DNA from: an uncultured Zetaproteobacteria bacterium
GTDB taxonomy: Bacteria; Pseudomonadota; Zetaproteobacteria; Mariprofundales; Mariprofundaceae
Direction: 5' to 3'
DNA: 5,831 bases
Assembly: GCA_947311795.1 (NCBI GenBank)
Contig: CAMZLX010000189.1
Coordinates: forward strand, 1 to 5,831
A program made the translations under genes and the position numbers. Shown here in pieces: positions 4,015 to 5,831 of this stretch (position 1 is the first letter of the stretch; each line of letters begins with the position of its first letter). Under the pieces are notes generated by a model, which saw nothing but the letters and a program-made list of their open reading frames with translations, did not search any database and was not told the DNA's origin.

Positions 4015-5831
4015 ATGAGTAACCCACCCCACTGGTCACAGTTAAAAAAAGACATTCAACAATGTTTGTTGGTTGAGCAACGCAGCTTGCGCAATCGGTT
4101 GTATAAACTGCAAACCAGAGCCAAACAAAACAAACCCTTTGATGAGGGTTTGAAGAAGCTCGAAGCCGCTATTGAACAAGCCAAACAAAAGCGACAAGAG
4201 CGCGTGGATAACTTGCCCGACATCAGCTATCCCGAAGACTTGCCCATTAGCCAAAAGCGCGAAGTGATTGCAGATGCCATTGCTGCTAACCAAGTCACCA
4301 TTATTGCAGGCGAAACAGGATCGGGAAAAACCACGCAAATCCCCAAGATTTGTTTGGAACTTGGGCGCGGTATCGCAGGGCAAATCGGGCATACCCAACC
4401 CCGCCGTATTGCAGCCCGAAGTGTGGCAACCCGCATTGCAGATGAGCTAAAATCACCGTTGGGCAAAGATGTGGGTTATAAGATTCGTTTTTCTGACCAC
4501 AGCCAAGCCTCCACCTATATCAAACTGATGACCGATGGTATTTTGCTTGCCGAAATCCAGCATGACCCGCTATTGCTCAAATACGATACCATCATTATTG
4601 ATGAAGCGCATGAACGTAGCCTGAATATTGATTTTTTATTGGGTTATCTGAAAAATATCCTGCCCAAACGCCAAGACCTTAAAGTGATTATCACTTCCGC
4701 CACCATCAACACCGAAACCTTTTCCAAGTTTTTCCATGATGCACCCGTGATTGAAGTGTCAGGGCGCAGCTTTCCTGTGGATATTGAATATTTACCCCCT
4801 TCAGATATGGAAGATGATGCCAGTTTACAAGCTGCCATTCTGAAAGCTGTGGATGAAGCTGAAATCTATGATGCTACGGGTGATATTTTGCTCTTTTTGC
4901 CGGGTGAGCGTGAAATCAGGGATACGGCTCACGCCCTGAATCAACATGGTTTACGGAATACCGAAGTCTTGCCCTTGTATTCTCGCCTTTCCCCTGCCGA
5001 ACAGGATAAGATTTTTAAGGGGCATACGGGTCGGCGCATTGTCTTGGCAACCAATGTGGCAGAAACATCGCTGACTGTGCCGGGTATTCGCTTTGTCATT
5101 GATTCAGGGCTTGCCCGCATCAGCAGATATAGCTCAAAAGCCAAGGTGCAACAGCTTCCCATTGAAGCCATCTCGCAAGCTTCTGCCAATCAGCGGGCGG
5201 GTCGTTGTGGTCGTGTGGCTGCGGGTATTTGTTTCAGGCTTTACAGCGAAGACAATTTTAACAACCGCTCCGAACATACCGACCCTGAAATTCGCCGCAC
5301 CAACCTTGCCAATGTCATCTTGCACATGACCAGCCTCAACCTTGGCGACATCAATCAATTTGATTTTATGCAGCCGCCCGAAAAGCGCAGCATTCAAGAT
5401 GGTTACCGCTTGCTTGAAGAGCTGCAAGCCATCCAAGATGGCAAACTGACCCCCATGGGCAAGCAGATTTCCCGCCTACCCGTTGACCCAAGGCTTGGGC
5501 GCATGTTGCTGGAAGCGGATAAACAACGCAGCCTGCATGAAGTGCTGATTATTGTGTCCGCATTATCCGTGCAAGACCCCAAAGTTCGCCCTGCGGATAA
5601 CCGACAAAAAGCTGCTGAAAAACACAGCATTTTCACGGATAAAACATCAGATTTCTTATCATGGCTCAAGCTTTGGGACTGGTATCACGAGCAAAAGCAG
5701 CATTTAAGTCAAAATAAACTGCGTAAACTTTGCAAAAGTCATTTTTTATCCTATTTAAGAATGCGTGAATGGTTGGATTTGCATGGGCAACTCCTCGGCA
5801 TCGTCCGCGAGCTAAAGCTTACGCCCAACCA
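4015..5831 (+). CDS. hrpA: ATP-dependent DEAH-box RNA helicase HrpA (5' part, runs off window)
   Basis: 605 codons are visible with no stop; E. coli HrpA is about 1300 residues, so the C-terminal half is outside. Motifs in order: Walker A G99-E-T-G-S-G-K-T106, T-Q-P-R-R (motif Ia), D196-E-A-H199, S228-A-T230, T346-N-V-A-E-T-S-L-T (motif V) and Q393-R-A-G-R-C-G-R400 (motif VI). The P-E-D-L-P-I-S-Q-K-R segment before Walker A and I-G-H-T-Q-P-R-R are HrpA hallmarks, and the HA2/winged-helix region follows after about 440. The first 70 residues are charged and helical. The enzyme unwinds RNA using NTP; HrpA is linked in E. coli to mRNA processing and to rescue of stalled or collided ribosomes. 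Start: the ATG at 4015 has its AGGTGA 17 nt away, which is too far, whereas an in-frame TTG at 4006 sits 8 nt from it. The true start may be that TTG, three residues longer. Confidence 0.96.
   Translation, partial: MSNPPHWSQLKKDIQQCLLVEQRSLRNRLYKLQTRAKQNKPFDEGLKKLEAAIEQAKQKRQERVDNLPDISYPEDLPISQKREVIADAIAANQVTIIAGETGSGKTTQIPKICLELGRGIAGQIGHTQPRRIAARSVATRIADELKSPLGKDVGYKIRFSDHSQASTYIKLMTDGILLAEIQHDPLLLKYDTIIIDEAHERSLNIDFLLGYLKNILPKRQDLKVIITSATINTETFSKFFHDAPVIEVSGRSFPVDIEYLPPSDMEDDASLQAAILKAVDEAEIYDATGDILLFLPGEREIRDTAHALNQHGLRNTEVLPLYSRLSPAEQDKIFKGHTGRRIVLATNVAETSLTVPGIRFVIDSGLARISRYSSKAKVQQLPIEAISQASANQRAGRCGRVAAGICFRLYSEDNFNNRSEHTDPEIRRTNLANVILHMTSLNLGDINQFDFMQPPEKRSIQDGYRLLEELQAIQDGKLTPMGKQISRLPVDPRLGRMLLEADKQRSLHEVLIIVSALSVQDPKVRPADNRQKAAEKHSIFTDKTSDFLSWLKLWDWYHEQKQHLSQNKLRKLCKSHFLSYLRMREWLDLHGQLLGIVRELKLTPN

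Noticed and set aside
4042..5669. Several minus-strand open frames of 64-118 codons, and plus-strand frames at 4268 and 5093
   Set aside because: All lie antisense to, or out of frame within, hrpA, whose motifs are continuous; no ribosome binding sites or family resemblance.
1..5831. CRISPR array, insertion sequence, integrase, riboswitch
   Set aside because: No regularly spaced repeats, transposase or integrase motifs, or recognisable aptamer were seen on either strand.

Overview
The window looks like ordinary chromosome of a proteobacterium (Pseudomonadota). The visible part of HrpA resembles the enterobacterial protein closely, the tRNA gene encodes its own CCA end, and the clpB leader carries a sigma-32-type heat-shock promoter. 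I cannot place the organism to class level. The ClpB N-terminus is not of the enterobacterial type, so this is probably not an enteric bacterium.

Layout. Positions 1-231 (minus) hold the first 77 codons of clpB, the disaggregase chaperone, with a heat-shock promoter upstream. Positions 404-488 (plus) are tRNA-Leu(CAA), followed by an intrinsic terminator that also reads reasonably in the other direction. From 3863 down to 632 (minus) lies a tightly packed five-gene run: a multi-pass membrane protein with an extracytoplasmic tail, a small winged-helix repressor-type regulator, a CPBP-family (CAAX/Abi) intramembrane protease, a lipoprotein with a PDZ-like segment and an M48 metallopeptidase domain, and a small Cys-containing lipoprotein. 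Gaps are 1 to 22 nt, so one transcript is likely. From about 4015 (plus) to the window edge is the 5' part of hrpA, a DEAH-box RNA helicase.

Two non-coding structures stand out. First, two copies of a CTCTG-AAATA-CAGAG palindrome, in perfect inverted orientation and 32 bp centre to centre, lie at the operon promoter. One fills the spacer between -35 and -10 and the other covers the presumed transcription start. This is the layout expected for autorepression by the winged-helix protein encoded second in the operon. Second, the 3' half of the tRNA-Leu terminator and its downstream flank (511-548) recurs in direct orientation just upstream of hrpA (3968-4005), without the matching 5' half. The two copies bracket the whole operon, as expected if the operon is a cassette inserted between tRNA-Leu and hrpA. 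There is no integrase in the window.

Inferred working model: a self-regulated envelope-associated module. A membrane protein/regulator pair controls itself and three envelope proteins, two of them predicted proteases. A role in envelope stress or in defence against a peptide or toxin is possible but not shown by the sequence.
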